From: JAGVPT01 sp049578505
GTDB taxonomy: Bacteria > Bacteroidota > Ignavibacteria > UBA10030 > UBA8401
DNA length: 64,000 nt
Direction of reading: 5' to 3'
Assembly: GCA_049578505.1 (NCBI GenBank)
Contig: JBAUMC010000084.1
Location: 1 to 64,000, forward strand
Shown here: positions 48,550 to 57,839 of the stretch, in pieces
Layout of the letters: each line of letters begins with the position of its first letter
How positions within the stretch are numbered: position 1 is the stretch's first letter
Notes under the pieces: generated by a model
Seen by the model: the letters and a program-made list of their open reading frames with translations, nothing else
Told to the model about the DNA's origin: nothing
The model's database searches: none
Position numbers and translations under genes: made by a program

Positions 48550-51470
48550 TTAAGCGAAGCAAGAATCGATTCAAAAAGCGAGCGCGTTTCCCTCATGCTC
48601 TCGTGTACCGATAACAAAAGTTCCTTGATCGAGTGATACTGCAGAAGGCGGGCCAGGTAATCGAGCGATTCATCATCTGCCGGGATGATGTGGGTCTTTA
48701 CATCAAGGCCGAGTCGGAGAGCCGTTTCGACGCGGCGGAGAAGTCTATAGTTATTGGCAAATGAGGTAATCGTTCGTGCATGTGAAGCTTCATGTGAATA
48801 CAACTCCAACAGGTCATAGGTATTTGTCGACGGGAAGGCACTTTTTCCCCGCGAAAGTTGAAGTGCCTGGATTGCAAACTCGACATCCATCAATCCCCCG
48901 GATCCCAGCTTAATGTCAAGAAACTCGGACGTCGAGGTACGGCTTCTCGATTCGGTCTTTCGGCGCATTGAAAAAATTTCTTCCGCCCAACCGTTCGGTA
49001 GACGTGATTGGTAGACCGAATCGTGCAGCGATTGCATGACCTCGGTGGAAAAACCTTTGTCGCCTACGATCACTCTGGCCCGGGTCAGCGACTGACGTTC
49101 CCACAGCGATGCGCGTTGCTGCAGGTACTCAAGATATTGCTTTTCCGCAACGGCGAGGGGAGCGTTTCTCCCTTCGGGCCGAAGGCGGGCGTCGATATCG
49201 TACAATTTTCCGCCGGGCGACATACGCGAAGATGCGGTAATAATTTTTGCAGCAAGCTCCTCGCACTTTTCCGCCTCGGATTTTCGAGCCGCCCCGTAAA
49301 GGAAAACAACGTCGAGGTCCGATCCAAAATTCATTTCTTGCCCGCCGAGTTTCCCCAACCCTATAATGCAGAACTGCGCCGTTTTCGGGATTTTTAATTT
49401 CCGTCGTTCTTCCTTGTACATGAACGAGAGGATGGCTGCCGCAATTTCTGAAAGGGAGCGAAACAATGCACTTTCGTCCGCGTCGCCGAGAATGTACCTC
49501 ACGGCAGCTTTGGATTCCTCGCTAATTTTCCACTCATGGATATTGTTTGTCGGGTAAAAACGTTCCGTGTCATTGCGCAATATGGTGTTGACGCCGGTCA
49601 GGATCGTTTCGGCGAGGCCGGGAGCAAGTGCAAATTGATTTGCGAGCATGCCGCTCTGCGTACAAATGCTAACCAACGATTTGCGGAAGTTTTTTCCAGA
49701 ACAAAGGGAATACATCCCGTCGGGCGAAGAGAGCGACGAAAAAATTCGTTCACAATGAGCGAGGGCACGTTCCGGCGCGATCGATGTACCGATCTCTTCC
49801 AGCAGCGGCTCGGCAATGGCCTTGAACAGGGTTCTTGTTCGTTCGGTATATTCTTTTTTGCCCAGAAGGTTCGAACCGTACATCATTCGACGAATAATGC
49901 GGAGAGTCTTCTCACCGGTTCCCAAGCCGTAACGGATCGCAAACTCGCGGGAAAACTCAGACCCCGGTTTTTCAGTTACAAAGCGTTCAACGGTGGACTG
50001 CGGTTGCAACGGCGTTGCTGCAAAGACTGAATTGAAAATTAGACGGACATTCTCCAGGTGTTCAACCAGAAGTTTTTCGAACCGTTCCGGTGTCATAGAC
50101 ATTCGCACGGCAATTTTTTTCCGATCGCGTTTCGTGACCGGGAGAGAGTGTGTCTGTGTATACTCGAGCATTTGCAGCCGGTGCTCGAGAATTCTGAAAA
50201 AGACATACGCGTCCCGAAGCCGGGCAGCTTCAGTCGCCGAAAGTAGCCGCGCTGTATGAAGAAGAGCAATGGCAGCAAGCGTATTTGCATTACGGAGGGA
50301 AGAATTTTTCCCGCCGTTCAAAAGCTGCAGCGCCTGAACAGTGAATTCGATATCTCGGATTCCTCCTGCCCGAAGCTTGATGTTCCGTCCGTCTGAATCG
50401 GATTCGATGCGGGTTTTAATCCGGGAAATTTCTTCGATCGGGTTTTCGAAAAAAGTTCGGGGATAAATGAAGGGAGAAAGTGAGCCGAGGAATTGTTGCG
50501 TAAATGGTTCACTCCCCGCTACATGTCGTGCTTTAATGAGCATCTGCCGTTCCCATAATTCGCCGCGCGATTCGTAGTACGCGATCGCCGATTGGTACGA
50601 CCGTATGAGCGTCCCCGCCTTTCCATCCGGCCGAAGACGCATATCGACCCTGTAGAAATATCCCTCTTCAGTCGGATGAGAGAGACTGTGCACTACATGT
50701 TCGATGAAACGGACAAAGAATTCACTGTGGGTCAATAGTAAGGCGGACGATAATTTCATCTCCCCTTCTTCGTTATAGATTGCAATAATGTCGATATCGG
50801 AACTATAGTTTAGCTCTTCGCCCCCCAGTTTACCCAATCCGATGATTGCCCAAGGAGTTTTCGGCTCGGCGCCGTATTGATTTTTCAGATCACTCCAAGA
50901 GAGTTCTGCGACAAGCGCGGTAATTGCATCGGCGAGATGAGAAAGCTCGCGAGTTGTTGTTTCTAGGTCGGCGAGGCCGAGGAGGTCTCTTACGCCGATC
51001 CGGAGCAATTCACGCCGTTGATAGCGTTTCAGCACGTTGAGTTTCCGGGAGTGTGACTGGAACGGCTGGACGCTTTGACGCGACGTGGCAAAGAACTCTT
51101 CTTGTGTTTTGGATTGCTCGAGGATGTTTGTGGCAGTGAGCCATCGGAACAACTCAGGGTCGCGAATAAGAATGTCCGAAAAGTATTGTGACGCGCCGAA
51201 GAGTGAGAGCAACGTTTCAAGGAGCACCGGATGCTCGCTGAGGTCGCGAAGGATGGTTGCTCGATTGAAGCTTCCTTCGATAAACCTCAGGAAGTTTGTT
51301 GATGCCATTGTATCATCTGCTGAACGAGAAAGCTGAGCCTCGAGAGGCGCAAAGAACAACGGAGCACTTTCACCCAACCCGGCGTTGAAAAATATTTTTT
51401 CGATCTCCTTGATGTGACGAAGTGAAACGCTTGATAAGTGTTCTGCTGCAGATGCTGTGGGCGGCGTCAT
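48546..51470 (-). CDS. glnE: glutamine synthetase adenylyltransferase/deadenylylase
   Basis: About 974 residues from ATG 51470; upstream in-frame sequence is not conserved. It has the two nucleotidyltransferase halves of GlnE: 'IIGLGKLGGEELNYSSDIDIIAIY' in the N-terminal deadenylylase half and 'IIGLGKLGGQEMNFGSDLDVVFLY' in the C-terminal adenylylase half, each followed by 'DMRLRP' or 'DARLRPEG' and a helical 'RAGGIRDIEF' or 'GSGGLMDVEFAIQ' block. It switches glutamine synthetase by adding or removing AMP. amt lies close by, consistent with nitrogen control. Confidence 0.93.
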   Translation of the reverse strand: MTPPTASAAEHLSSVSLRHIKEIEKIFFNAGLGESAPLFFAPLEAQLSRSADDTMASTNFLRFIEGSFNRATILRDLSEHPVLLETLLSLFGASQYFSDILIRDPELFRWLTATNILEQSKTQEEFFATSRQSVQPFQSHSRKLNVLKRYQRRELLRIGVRDLLGLADLETTTRELSHLADAITALVAELSWSDLKNQYGAEPKTPWAIIGLGKLGGEELNYSSDIDIIAIYNEEGEMKLSSALLLTHSEFFVRFIEHVVHSLSHPTEEGYFYRVDMRLRPDGKAGTLIRSYQSAIAYYESRGELWERQMLIKARHVAGSEPFTQQFLGSLSPFIYPRTFFENPIEEISRIKTRIESDSDGRNIKLRAGGIRDIEFTVQALQLLNGGKNSSLRNANTLAAIALLHTARLLSATEAARLRDAYVFFRILEHRLQMLEYTQTHSLPVTKRDRKKIAVRMSMTPERFEKLLVEHLENVRLIFNSVFAATPLQPQSTVERFVTEKPGSEFSREFAIRYGLGTGEKTLRIIRRMMYGSNLLGKKEYTERTRTLFKAIAEPLLEEIGTSIAPERALAHCERIFSSLSSPDGMYSLCSGKNFRKSLVSICTQSGMLANQFALAPGLAETILTGVNTILRNDTERFYPTNNIHEWKISEESKAAVRYILGDADESALFRSLSEIAAAILSFMYKEERRKLKIPKTAQFCIIGLGKLGGQEMNFGSDLDVVFLYGAARKSEAEKCEELAAKIITASSRMSPGGKLYDIDARLRPEGRNAPLAVAEKQYLEYLQQRASLWERQSLTRARVIVGDKGFSTEVMQSLHDSVYQSRLPNGWAEEIFSMRRKTESRSRTSTSEFLDIKLGSGGLMDVEFAIQALQLSRGKSAFPSTNTYDLLELYSHEASHARTITSFANNYRLLRRVETALRLGLDVKTHIIPADDESLDYLARLLQYHSIKELLLSVHESMRETRSLFESILASLK

Positions 51471-51616
51471 TGAAGGTAGCTGAATGAATATGCCTACGGT
51501 GTCAATAGTATAGAAAAAATGGGGAGAAAATTCAATCTGCACATGACAATTGATTTTCCCGCACGCTTCGCCTATATTACGCCGTTGCCACACATCAATG
51601 GAGAAAGAGAGGTTTC

Positions 51617-51946
51617 ATGGTCAAACTTATCGCGCTTTACAAAAAGCCGGACGACGCTGCCGCATTCGATAAACATTATTCCGAAGTACATACACCCATT
51701 GTGAAAAAGCTCCCCGGCCTTCGCCAATTGGAAATCTCGAAGATCACCGGCTCGGCAATCGGGGAGACACCGAATTATTTGTTATGCGAAATGTATTTTG
51801 ATTCAAAAGAGACGCTCGATGCAGCGCTTGCATCGCCGGCCGGCAGGGCCGCTGGAAAAGACCTGATGGTTTTCGCCGCAAAGTATGTGACGTTGATGTA
51901 CGCGGATGTGACTTCGAGAGAAGAAATACGATCGGTTGAAGATTAA
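51617..51946 (+). CDS. EthD-family protein
   Basis: A 109-residue dimeric ferredoxin-like protein: 'VKLIALYKKPDDAAAFDKHYSEVHTPIVKKLPGLRQLEISK' and 'EMYFDSKETLDAALASPAGRAAGKDLMVFA' match EthD. Members are often linked to degradation of ethers or aromatic compounds as accessory or isomerising proteins. It begins the phenylacetate region, 70 bp ahead of a crotonase gene, so a role in that pathway is plausible but not shown. Confidence 0.8.
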   Translation: MVKLIALYKKPDDAAAFDKHYSEVHTPIVKKLPGLRQLEISKITGSAIGETPNYLLCEMYFDSKETLDAALASPAGRAAGKDLMVFAAKYVTLMYADVTSREEIRSVED

Positions 51947-52017
51947 ACTTCTTCTTTCCTGATATTACGGACGCGCAATTAACCTCCTATTCGTCCACTC
52001 GAACAAGTAAAAAGTGT

Positions 52018-52848
52018 ATGGCAAAATATTCCCCATCCCCAAAATCCTATAATGCGCTTCTCTACTCAAGATCGGGATTCTCCGCCACGATTACGCTCAA
52101 CCGGCCGAAAGTGCATAATGCTCTCAATCTCGAAATGTTGCAGGAACTCGGGGACGCATTGCAGAGTGCCCAGTGGGACGACGAGGTTGCGGTTATTGTC
52201 ATTACCGGAGCGGGCACGAAGGCGTTCTGCACTGGTGCGGACATCAAAGAATGGAACGATGATTTTCTGACCAAACCCGACGATTTCTATAAATGGATGG
52301 GCGTTTTCATTGAAACATTTGAGAGGCTGCGAAATATCGGTAAGCCAACGATTGCGCGATTGAACGGAATGGTCGTCGGCGGAGGAAATGAGCTTCAGAT
52401 GTCGTGCGATTTTGCCATCGCAGCATCGGATGTCGTCATTAAACATGTCGGCACGTCGAGGGGAAGCGTTGCCGCTGCCGGCGGTACGCAGTGGCTGCCG
52501 ATTATCGTCGGCGACCGCCGTGCTCGCGAAATCCTCATGCTCGGAAAAGCATTAAAAGCAAAAGAAGCCCTCTCGTGGGGATTGATCAATCAGGTCGTGC
52601 CGCGAAGAAACCTCGACAGGACAGTCAATGCGATGGTAGAAACGCTGGTCAATAAATTGCCGGAATGTACACGGTATACGAAGGAACAGTTGAACTTTTG
52701 GCGCAACTTTTCGTGGGCGATGACCATCGGCCACGCAAAGGATTGGCTTACGGTTCACACATCAGCACCCGAGATTGTGGAAGGGATCAGGGCGTTTAAC
52801 GAAAAAAGGCCGATTGATTATAAAAAGCTCCGTTCGATGAAGAAATAG
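52018..52848 (+). CDS. enoyl-CoA hydratase/isomerase family protein (atypical)
   Basis: A 276-residue crotonase-fold protein. The oxyanion holes are present ('CTGADIKEW' and 'MVVGGGNELQMSCD'), but the catalytic glutamate position reads 'HVGTSRGSVAAAGGTQWLP' rather than 'PEINLGVIPGAGGTQ', so it is not an ordinary hydratase. This stretch recalls BamA/Oah-type hydrolases or MenB-like enzymes. It is probably a CoA-thioester lyase or hydrolase acting on a cyclic intermediate; the reaction is not determined. Confidence 0.7.
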   Translation: MAKYSPSPKSYNALLYSRSGFSATITLNRPKVHNALNLEMLQELGDALQSAQWDDEVAVIVITGAGTKAFCTGADIKEWNDDFLTKPDDFYKWMGVFIETFERLRNIGKPTIARLNGMVVGGGNELQMSCDFAIAASDVVIKHVGTSRGSVAAAGGTQWLPIIVGDRRAREILMLGKALKAKEALSWGLINQVVPRRNLDRTVNAMVETLVNKLPECTRYTKEQLNFWRNFSWAMTIGHAKDWLTVHTSAPEIVEGIRAFNEKRPIDYKKLRSMKK

Positions 52849-52975
52849 TTATTCGAATTTCCAGAAAAGACATACGTATCGAGTTTTATAAAAGATCCGC
52901 GGTTGAAAACGGTTTCCTAGTATTGTCGTTCCAGAGTACGCTCACTTCCTCCTCAAAATAATTTTCGAGACCTTC

Positions 52976-53749
52976 ATGAACCTCACTACAATCATTCTGT
53001 CGAAGGAACCGGGGTTTGCAATTCTCCAGTTGAACCGTCCCGATGTGTTGAATGCAATTAACATGAAATTGATGGAAGAGTTGGTCTCTGCACTCGAAGA
53101 ACTGGATAAAGACATCGATGTTCGCTGCATCATCATTACCGGAAACGAAAAGGCGTTTGCTGCCGGAGCTGACATCAAAGAAATGGCGGACGCCTCTGCG
53201 ATTGAAATGCTGCAGCGCGACCAGTTCGCTCGCTGGGACCGCATCCGTAAAATTAAAAAACCGATCATCGCTGCCGTGGGAGGGTTTGCACTCGGCGGCG
53301 GCTGCGAGCTTGCGATGACCTGTGACATCATTATCGCCTCTGAATCGGCGAAATTTGGGCAGCCGGAAATCAATCTCGGTGTTATTCCCGGTGCGGGGGG
53401 AACACAGCGCCTCACACGGTCCGTCGGCAAATACAAAGCGATGGAAATGGTGCTGACTGGCTCTATGATCACCGCCGAAGAAGCAAGGCAATGGGGGCTC
53501 GTCGTCAAAGTAGTGCCGAATGAATATCTCATGGAGGAAGCGAAAAGCATTGCGAAGGTCATTGCATCGAAACCAGCAGTTGCAGTTCGCCTTGGGAAAG
53601 AAGCGATTCTTAAGTCATTCGACACTACGATTGAAGGAGGCCTCGAATTTGAACGGAAAAATTTCTACATGCTTTTTGCGAGCGAAGACCAAAAGGAAGG
53701 GATGAGGGCATTTGTAGAGAAGAGAAAAGCGGGGTGGAAAGGGGAATGA
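52976..53749 (+). CDS. paaF: enoyl-CoA hydratase (PaaF-like)
   Basis: A 257-residue crotonase. Active-site blocks: 'AFAAGADIKEM' and 'ALGGGCELAMTCD' (oxyanion hole, first Glu) and 'FGQPEINLGVIPGAGGTQRL' (second Glu). In the paa pathway PaaF hydrates 2,3-dehydroadipyl-CoA; general short-chain enoyl-CoA hydratase activity is the alternative, so the symbol is tentative. It lies apart from the epoxidase genes, with the sorbosone dehydrogenase-like gene on the opposite strand between. Confidence 0.75.
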   Translation: MNLTTIILSKEPGFAILQLNRPDVLNAINMKLMEELVSALEELDKDIDVRCIIITGNEKAFAAGADIKEMADASAIEMLQRDQFARWDRIRKIKKPIIAAVGGFALGGGCELAMTCDIIIASESAKFGQPEINLGVIPGAGGTQRLTRSVGKYKAMEMVLTGSMITAEEARQWGLVVKVVPNEYLMEEAKSIAKVIASKPAVAVRLGKEAILKSFDTTIEGGLEFERKNFYMLFASEDQKEGMRAFVEKRKAGWKGE

Positions 53750-53756
53750 AATAAAT

Positions 53757-53787
53757 GGTGCGACTCACTTTGAAAGAGAGTCGCACC
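53757..53787. terminator. hairpin between convergent genes
   Basis: GGTGCGACTC (53757-53766) and GAGTCGCACC (53778-53787) form a perfect 10-bp stem with an 11-base loop, between the paaF-like gene and the convergent dehydrogenase gene. No T tract. Confidence 0.55.
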
Positions 53788-53794
53788 GCGGTGT

Positions 53795-55066
53795 CTACCG
53801 GGCGGGCGAAATAATTGCGATGAACTGCGTTATATCGTCGGAACTGAGATACAGATCTCCCCGCATGTCGGTTGCCACTCCAACCGGGCGTCCCCAGACA
53901 GTTTTTTGAGAAATCGCGCCGGTCGGTTGAAACCCCGTAACAACGTCGGTGACATATTCTGCAGCTGTATCCTGGTCAGTTTTAAATTTTAAGAATACAA
54001 GTTTGTAGCCTGTCGGAACTGTTCGGTTCCATGAACCGCGAAATACGACGAACGCGCCGGTCTGAAGCTGCGGTGGGAAAGATGGATTTGAAAATTGAAT
54101 TGCCATCGGTGCGGAGTGTGCCTGGACGAGCGCCGCAGGTTGTTTCATTGACTGCACGTGTTCGCTGTCGACTGCCGTCAACGGAAGCAACGCCCGGTAT
54201 TCGTCGTGTGCGTTAAAATTGAAATAAATTCCGTTTGCGTAAGCAAATGGGTGGCCGTAGAACCCGCCGTCGCGGACGATGTCGATCCATTCGGGAGGAA
54301 TATCGTTCCCTTCCCAATCGCTTCCATTATTTGTCGCCCATAACCGTCCGTTGTGCATTGTCATTCCGACGGCGTTTCGTATACCGGAGGCAAAAGTGCG
54401 GCGTCCTGTGCCGTCATCGTTATATTCTTCGATGATCGCCCTAAAGTCTTCGCGGCAAACATTACAGGATGAGCCGATTGAGAGATACATTTTTTTCCGC
54501 GCAGCATCGAAAACAATCGTCCGGGTATCATGCCCTCCTAAAGGATAACGACCCTCCATCCCAACGTTAGCGATAAAGACTTTCTTTGTTTCATATATCC
54601 CGTCGCCGTTTTCATCGGTGCACTTTGTGATTTGATGCTCCTCTGCCACGTACATTGCTCCTTGGTAAAATGTCACGTCGTGCGATTTCTGAAATCCAGA
54701 AGCGACGACAATCCCCGTGTCCGCAACGCCATCGTGGTCACGATCCGGCATTGCAATAATTTCACCGCTGTTTTTGTTCGCGACATACAACACACTGTCT
54801 GGCCCCCATGCGAAGAAACGCGCCTTGCTTAATCTTCCTGCATAATACACTTTTGCTGTGTACCCTTCTGGGACGTTCAGCACAAGATCATCTTTGACCA
54901 TCCCCTTAAATTTTTCAGGCACAATAAGCTTGACTTGAACAAGTTTCGCTTCCCTCACGGGCGTCATGTGTACAGAAGGAGGGAGTCCTTGGGCCAGACA
55001 ACATGAGGTAAAGATGAACAGGCAGGGAATCCTCAACATAAGATCACGGACAAGAATTTTTTTCAT
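53795..55066 (-). CDS. exported sorbosone dehydrogenase-like beta-propeller
   Basis: A 423-residue secreted protein: signal peptide 'LRIPCLFIFTSCCLAQ', start supported by GGAGG. The body has the pattern of soluble PQQ-dependent aldose/sorbosone dehydrogenases, a six-bladed propeller: 'NVPEGYTAKVYYAGRLSKARFFAWGPDSVLYVANK', 'YLSIGSSCNVCREDFRAIIEEYNDDG', 'NGSDWEGNDIPPEWI', 'QAHSAPMAIQF'. The 'SSCNVC' cysteine pair is typical. A sugar substrate and PQQ binding are likely but not shown. It is out of place among the phenylacetate genes. Confidence 0.8.
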   Translation of the reverse strand: MKKILVRDLMLRIPCLFIFTSCCLAQGLPPSVHMTPVREAKLVQVKLIVPEKFKGMVKDDLVLNVPEGYTAKVYYAGRLSKARFFAWGPDSVLYVANKNSGEIIAMPDRDHDGVADTGIVVASGFQKSHDVTFYQGAMYVAEEHQITKCTDENGDGIYETKKVFIANVGMEGRYPLGGHDTRTIVFDAARKKMYLSIGSSCNVCREDFRAIIEEYNDDGTGRRTFASGIRNAVGMTMHNGRLWATNNGSDWEGNDIPPEWIDIVRDGGFYGHPFAYANGIYFNFNAHDEYRALLPLTAVDSEHVQSMKQPAALVQAHSAPMAIQFSNPSFPPQLQTGAFVVFRGSWNRTVPTGYKLVFLKFKTDQDTAAEYVTDVVTGFQPTGAISQKTVWGRPVGVATDMRGDLYLSSDDITQFIAIISPAR

Positions 55067-55287
55067 ACAAAACCTCCAGCACCAAATTGCATTATGCTTG
55101 ATTTATCACCCCTGAATTGCCTCGGTTTTTCGATCGTTCGCGGCTATGCTGCCACCAGTCAACAGACCCAAAACCTAACCCCTTATCTGATGATACTAAG
55201 AAAAAAAAGACCTATATTCAACACTAAATCATCCGAATCCCACGGGATTCCAGCCTCTTTTTTTGGTCATAAGCGAACTTTTACTTC

Positions 55288-56073
55288 ATGACAAACTATA
55301 ACACGCTTCTTGCTTCAACGGTAAACTCTGTCCTCACCATCACGCTTAATCGTCCCGAGAGCTACAATGCTCTGAACGAAGGGATGAAGAAAGAACTGAA
55401 CGATGCTTTCAAGCAAGCTGAAAAAGATGATTCAGTTCGCTGCATCGTTCTCCGTGGGGCAGGGGAGAAAGCATTTTGTTCGGGACAGGATTTGAAAGAA
55501 CATAGCAGCGCAGGTCGATCCCTCAAGGAATCGCTTGAAAAAAGCTATAATCCCCTTATAAGAAAAATGCGTACGCTTGAAAAGCCGATCGTTGGAATGA
55601 TCAACGGCGTTGCCGCAGGGGCTGGCCTAAGTATCGCCCTCGCCTGCGACATGCGTATCATGTCGGACACTGCGAAGCTGATCGAGGTGTTTATTCGTAT
55701 CGGTTTGGTCCCCGATTCAGGGTCGCATTGGTTCCTTCCCCGGCTGGTGGGAATGGCAAAAGCATTTGAATATGCCGCAACGGGGCGCGACATCGATGCT
55801 GCTGAAGCTGAGCGTGTCGGCCTGGTTAACCGAGTTGTCCATGCTTCGGAATTGGAAAAGTCGGTAATCGATATCGCGGAAAAACTTGCGGCGGCTCCAA
55901 CGCGCTCGATTGGCCTCATCAAACGGACTCTCAACAAATCTCTTGCAAGTGATCTGGATTCGCTGTTGGAGTACGAAGCGGTCATCCAAGAGATTGCATC
56001 GAACACGGAAGACTATCGGGAGGGCGTAAAAGCGTTCCTGGAAAAAAGAGAGGCAAGATTTAAGGGGAGATAA
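55288..56073 (+). CDS. paaG: 2-(1,2-epoxy-1,2-dihydrophenyl)acetyl-CoA isomerase
   Basis: A 261-residue crotonase matching PaaG: 'AFCSGQDLKEH', 'GVAAGAGLSIALACD', and the signature 'IGLVPDSGSHWFLPRLVG', in which the Asp after 'LVP' replaces the usual glutamate. It converts the ring epoxide made by PaaABC(E) to an oxepin. It is convergent with paaD; a weak hairpin separates them. Confidence 0.85.
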   Translation: MTNYNTLLASTVNSVLTITLNRPESYNALNEGMKKELNDAFKQAEKDDSVRCIVLRGAGEKAFCSGQDLKEHSSAGRSLKESLEKSYNPLIRKMRTLEKPIVGMINGVAAGAGLSIALACDMRIMSDTAKLIEVFIRIGLVPDSGSHWFLPRLVGMAKAFEYAATGRDIDAAEAERVGLVNRVVHASELEKSVIDIAEKLAAAPTRSIGLIKRTLNKSLASDLDSLLEYEAVIQEIASNTEDYREGVKAFLEKREARFKGR

Positions 56074-56116
56074 ATCGATGGTCGATGACTAATCAATGCC
56101 GTCGCGTTTCTCCGGG

Positions 56117-56139
56117 AGAGACGAAATATGCTCGTCTCT
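56117..56139. terminator. small hairpin between convergent paaG and paaD
   Basis: AGAGACGA (56117-56124) / TCGTCTCT (56132-56139), an 8-bp stem with a seven-base loop. Confidence 0.4.
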
Positions 56140-56160
56140 GTTTATCGGCCGCGGGTGAGC

Positions 56161-56655
56161 CTAGATTTCTTTGAAATATTCGAACGGCTGTTTACAATTA
56201 TTGCAGTAATAAAAAGATTTGCACGCGGTGGAGCCAAACTCACTTCTCAATTCTGTTTCCTTCGAGCCGCAAAACGGGCATGCTACTGATTCTCTTAACC
56301 TTGGAAGAAGGATGATTACCTCATCCTCGCTTCTTCGAGGCGGGGCAATCCCGTAATCTTTTAGCTTTTGTTTTGTTGAACTGCTCAACCACTCCGTTGT
56401 CCACACGGGTGAATAAACTATGTTGACGTTAATATTTGTAAAACCATTCACATTGAGGGCTGTAACAATGTCATCCTCAATCACCTTCATCGCCGGGCAG
56501 CCGGAGTAGGTTGGTGTAATCTCGACGTTCACTCTCCCCTCGCTGAATTCCACATTCCTCACGATTCCCATTTCAACGATGTTCAGAACCGGAATTTCCG
56601 GGTCGTGAACTTCGCTCAGTATTTTCAATAAATCCTCTTTTGTCGAGCAATGCAC
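56161..56655 (-). CDS. paaD: phenylacetate degradation protein PaaD (MIP18/DUF59)
   Basis: A 164-residue protein: an N-terminal MIP18 domain ('LKILSEVHDPEIPVLNIVEMGIVRNV', 'TYSGCPAMKVIEDDI') and a C-terminal zinc-ribbon-like part ('CPFCGSKETELRSEFGSTACKSFYYCNNCKQPFEYFK'). PaaD is thought to assemble or mature iron sites of the epoxidase complex. It is the last gene of paaABCD, and the gap to paaC is filled with heptad repeats. Confidence 0.88.
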   Translation of the reverse strand: MHCSTKEDLLKILSEVHDPEIPVLNIVEMGIVRNVEFSEGRVNVEITPTYSGCPAMKVIEDDIVTALNVNGFTNINVNIVYSPVWTTEWLSSSTKQKLKDYGIAPPRRSEDEVIILLPRLRESVACPFCGSKETELRSEFGSTACKSFYYCNNCKQPFEYFKEI

Positions 56656-56661
56656 GGAAGC

Positions 56662-56742
56662 AATTAAAAATTAATAATTAAAAGTTAAAAAACTGTCAGC
56701 AATAACAAGGCTAAGAGCTAAGAACCACGGACTGCGAACCTA
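56662..56742. repeat. heptad repeat locus 6, between paaC and paaD
   Basis: Two different heptad runs lie side by side: AATTAAA, AATTAAT, AATTAAA, AGTTAAA (56662-56689) and GGCTAAG, AGCTAAG, AACCACG, GACTGCG, AACCTAC (about 56708-56742). The second reaches into the paaC stop codon. Neither run has an inverted partner here. Confidence 0.75.
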
Positions 56743-57513
56743 CCACTTCGCTCCCGGAAATGATCGTGCTAGGATTTGCATTTCAGCCAGCATGTGACCG
56801 AGATGCTCGCTGTGTTTCCCGTTGCGGCTTCCGGAGAACATATGGCCGTCGTTCTCCGGGACAACAAGGGTCGCGGAGACAAGAACGCCCGTTACCAGCT
56901 CTCTCCAGTTTTTATCAAGGTCGTCTAAAGCTGGAATGATACCCTCAGAAATCAGCGCATGTTCAGTTTTATCAAGAGCAAAAAGCTCCTTTGTAAATGG
57001 CCAGAGTTCGTTTACTGAAACTTGTAAGCGGCGATGGCTTTCTTCGGTCCCGTCACCAAGGCGCAGCATCCACTCTTTTGAATGGCGAAGATGGTACGTT
57101 GCTTCCTTAAAACCTTTTGCGGCTATTCCGGCAAGCTGTTCATGAGCACTTTGTTGAAGGAACTGAAGAAGGGAAAAATTATATGCATCGAAAAAAAATT
57201 GCCGAGCGATGGTTGTTGCGAAATCGTTATTCGGTTGTTCAACGAGCAGGATGTTTGTGAATTGAATTGCCTCCCGAAAGTATGCAAAGTCGTCTTCGGT
57301 TCGCCCCGATCCTTCAATTTCCCCCGCAAGGTGCAAAAAAGCCGATGCCTGGCCGAGTTCGTCGAGTGCTATGTTCGCCAGTGCAATATCTTCTTCGAGC
57401 ACAGGTGCATGCCCGCACCATTCTGAAAGCCTGTGGCCGAGCACGAGGCGGTCGTCGCCAAGCCGCAGCAAAAATTCAGTCAGGGCATCGCGTGTGTGGA
57501 AGTCGACGCTCAT
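56740..57513 (-). CDS. paaC: phenylacetyl-CoA epoxidase subunit PaaC
   Basis: A 257-residue ferritin-like subunit that stabilises PaaA. It has 'LLRLGDDRLVLGHRLSEWCGHAPVLEEDIALANIALDELGQA' and 'LRLGDGTEESHRRLQVSVNELWPFT', the family hallmarks, with incomplete diiron ligands as expected for the structural subunit. Its start overlaps the paaB stop by one base (TAATG). Confidence 0.92.
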   Translation of the reverse strand: MSVDFHTRDALTEFLLRLGDDRLVLGHRLSEWCGHAPVLEEDIALANIALDELGQASAFLHLAGEIEGSGRTEDDFAYFREAIQFTNILLVEQPNNDFATTIARQFFFDAYNFSLLQFLQQSAHEQLAGIAAKGFKEATYHLRHSKEWMLRLGDGTEESHRRLQVSVNELWPFTKELFALDKTEHALISEGIIPALDDLDKNWRELVTGVLVSATLVVPENDGHMFSGSRNGKHSEHLGHMLAEMQILARSFPGAKW

Positions 57514-57818
57514 TAGAAACCTTTAACCGATTTCGGAATCGTGTAAAATTGAGGATGACGGTAGACTTTATCATCGGCCGGGTCGAAGAAAGGATGGGTG
57601 TCCGAAGGGGCTGTTGCAGTGATAAAACGAGAAGGAACGACCCAGATGCTTATGACATTCCCGCGCCGGGCGTAAACGTCGCGAGCGTTTTGCAATGCCA
57701 TTTCGGAATCAACAGCGTGAACACTCCCGGCATGTTCATGAGGCGCACCGGTTTCCCTTTGGACGAAGACTTCCCACAACTCTCCCTCGTTGTCATTCTG
57801 TAATTTTTTTTCTGTCAT
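57513..57818 (-). CDS. paaB: phenylacetyl-CoA epoxidase subunit PaaB
   Basis: A 101-residue protein: 'EGELWEVFVQRETGAPHEHAGSVHAVDSEMALQNARDVYARRGNVISIWVV' is the PaaB signature. It bridges PaaA-PaaC dimers into the larger complex. Twenty-one bases separate it from paaA. Confidence 0.93.
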   Translation of the reverse strand: MTEKKLQNDNEGELWEVFVQRETGAPHEHAGSVHAVDSEMALQNARDVYARRGNVISIWVVPSRFITATAPSDTHPFFDPADDKVYRHPQFYTIPKSVKGF

Positions 57819-57839
57819 ACTGCATATCCAATTCGAATC

